Source: Methylomonas sp. LL1 (GTDB lineage: Bacteria > Pseudomonadota > Gammaproteobacteria > Methylococcales > Methylomonadaceae). Taken from it: 64,000 nt of DNA. How positions within the stretch are numbered: position 1 is the stretch's first letter; every line of letters starts with the position of its first letter. A program made the translations under genes and the position numbers. This document shows positions 63,962 to 64,000 of this stretch, in pieces. The notes under the pieces were generated by a model, which did not search any database, had not been told where the DNA came from, and was given only the letters and a program-made list of their open reading frames with translations. The stretch is from NCBI RefSeq assembly GCF_015711015.1, contig NZ_CP064653.1, positions 4,464,001 to 4,528,000 of the forward strand, given 5' to 3'.

Positions 63962-64000
63962 GATTTGATTATTTCGTAAGACCTTTGGACGAGGATAAAT

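Overview
The window looks like chromosome from a gammaproteobacterial methanotroph of the Methylomonas/Methylobacter type. The clues are a PrsK/PrsR pair (the regulators tied to exosortase/PEP-CTERM systems), an HpnN hopanoid transporter, heme A synthase, duplicated glnK-amtB and moderate GC. No methane oxidation gene is present, so the genus is an inference.

Layout. 1-1.8 kb: an ABC exporter. 2.0-8.8 kb (minus strand): a type I restriction-modification operon hsdM-hsdS-mntA-hepT-hsdR whose genes touch or overlap by about 4 bp, with a HEPN/MNT toxin-antitoxin pair built into it. 8.9-10.2 kb: an IS110-family element whose long upstream non-coding stretch folds like a bridge RNA. 10.2-11.0 kb: REP-like hairpins and a 42-bp minisatellite. 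11.1-28.3 kb: a nitrogen island with glnA, a porin, glnK-amtB twice, an inositol monophosphatase-like gene, narK-nasT divergent from nirBD-phzF, and ntrBC. Good sigma-54 promoter matches (GG-N10-GC) precede the porin, both glnK genes, narK, nirB and ntrB. NtrC-like boxes lie between narK and nirB and before ntrB. The nirB leader also has an intrinsic terminator overlapped by a hexaloop hairpin of the kind ANTAR proteins bind.

28.4-30.3 kb: a degenerate dynamin-like membrane protein and a companion membrane protein. 30.6-34.1 kb: phosphate scavenging (PhoD-like phosphatase, GlpQ-like phosphodiesterase) and the start of a secreted protein cut off by an oppositely oriented 2-keto acid decarboxylase gene. 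35.9-37.5 kb: two His-rich exported proteins, a 46-residue membrane peptide and an HdeD-like protein. 37.8-51.4 kb: housekeeping and signalling genes (hpnN, two-domain Usp, YihY, DEAD-box helicase, ctaA, ygfZ/ygfX, two HDOD proteins, a GAF-GGDEF protein, ychF).

51.48-59.28 kb: a tRNA-Met(CAT) gene followed by a 7.7-kb integrative element bounded by a 91-bp direct repeat of the tRNA 3' half plus its terminator. It carries a tyrosine integrase, small HTH proteins, a CHC2 zinc-finger primase piece, a Toprim/DUF3987 replication protein, a DUF5681 protein, several unknown proteins, candidate integrase arm sites and a repeat-rich candidate origin. It has no capsid or large-terminase gene, so it resembles a phage satellite or a small mobilisable island. 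59.6-64 kb: a Sel1/SLT transglycosylase and prsR-prsK.
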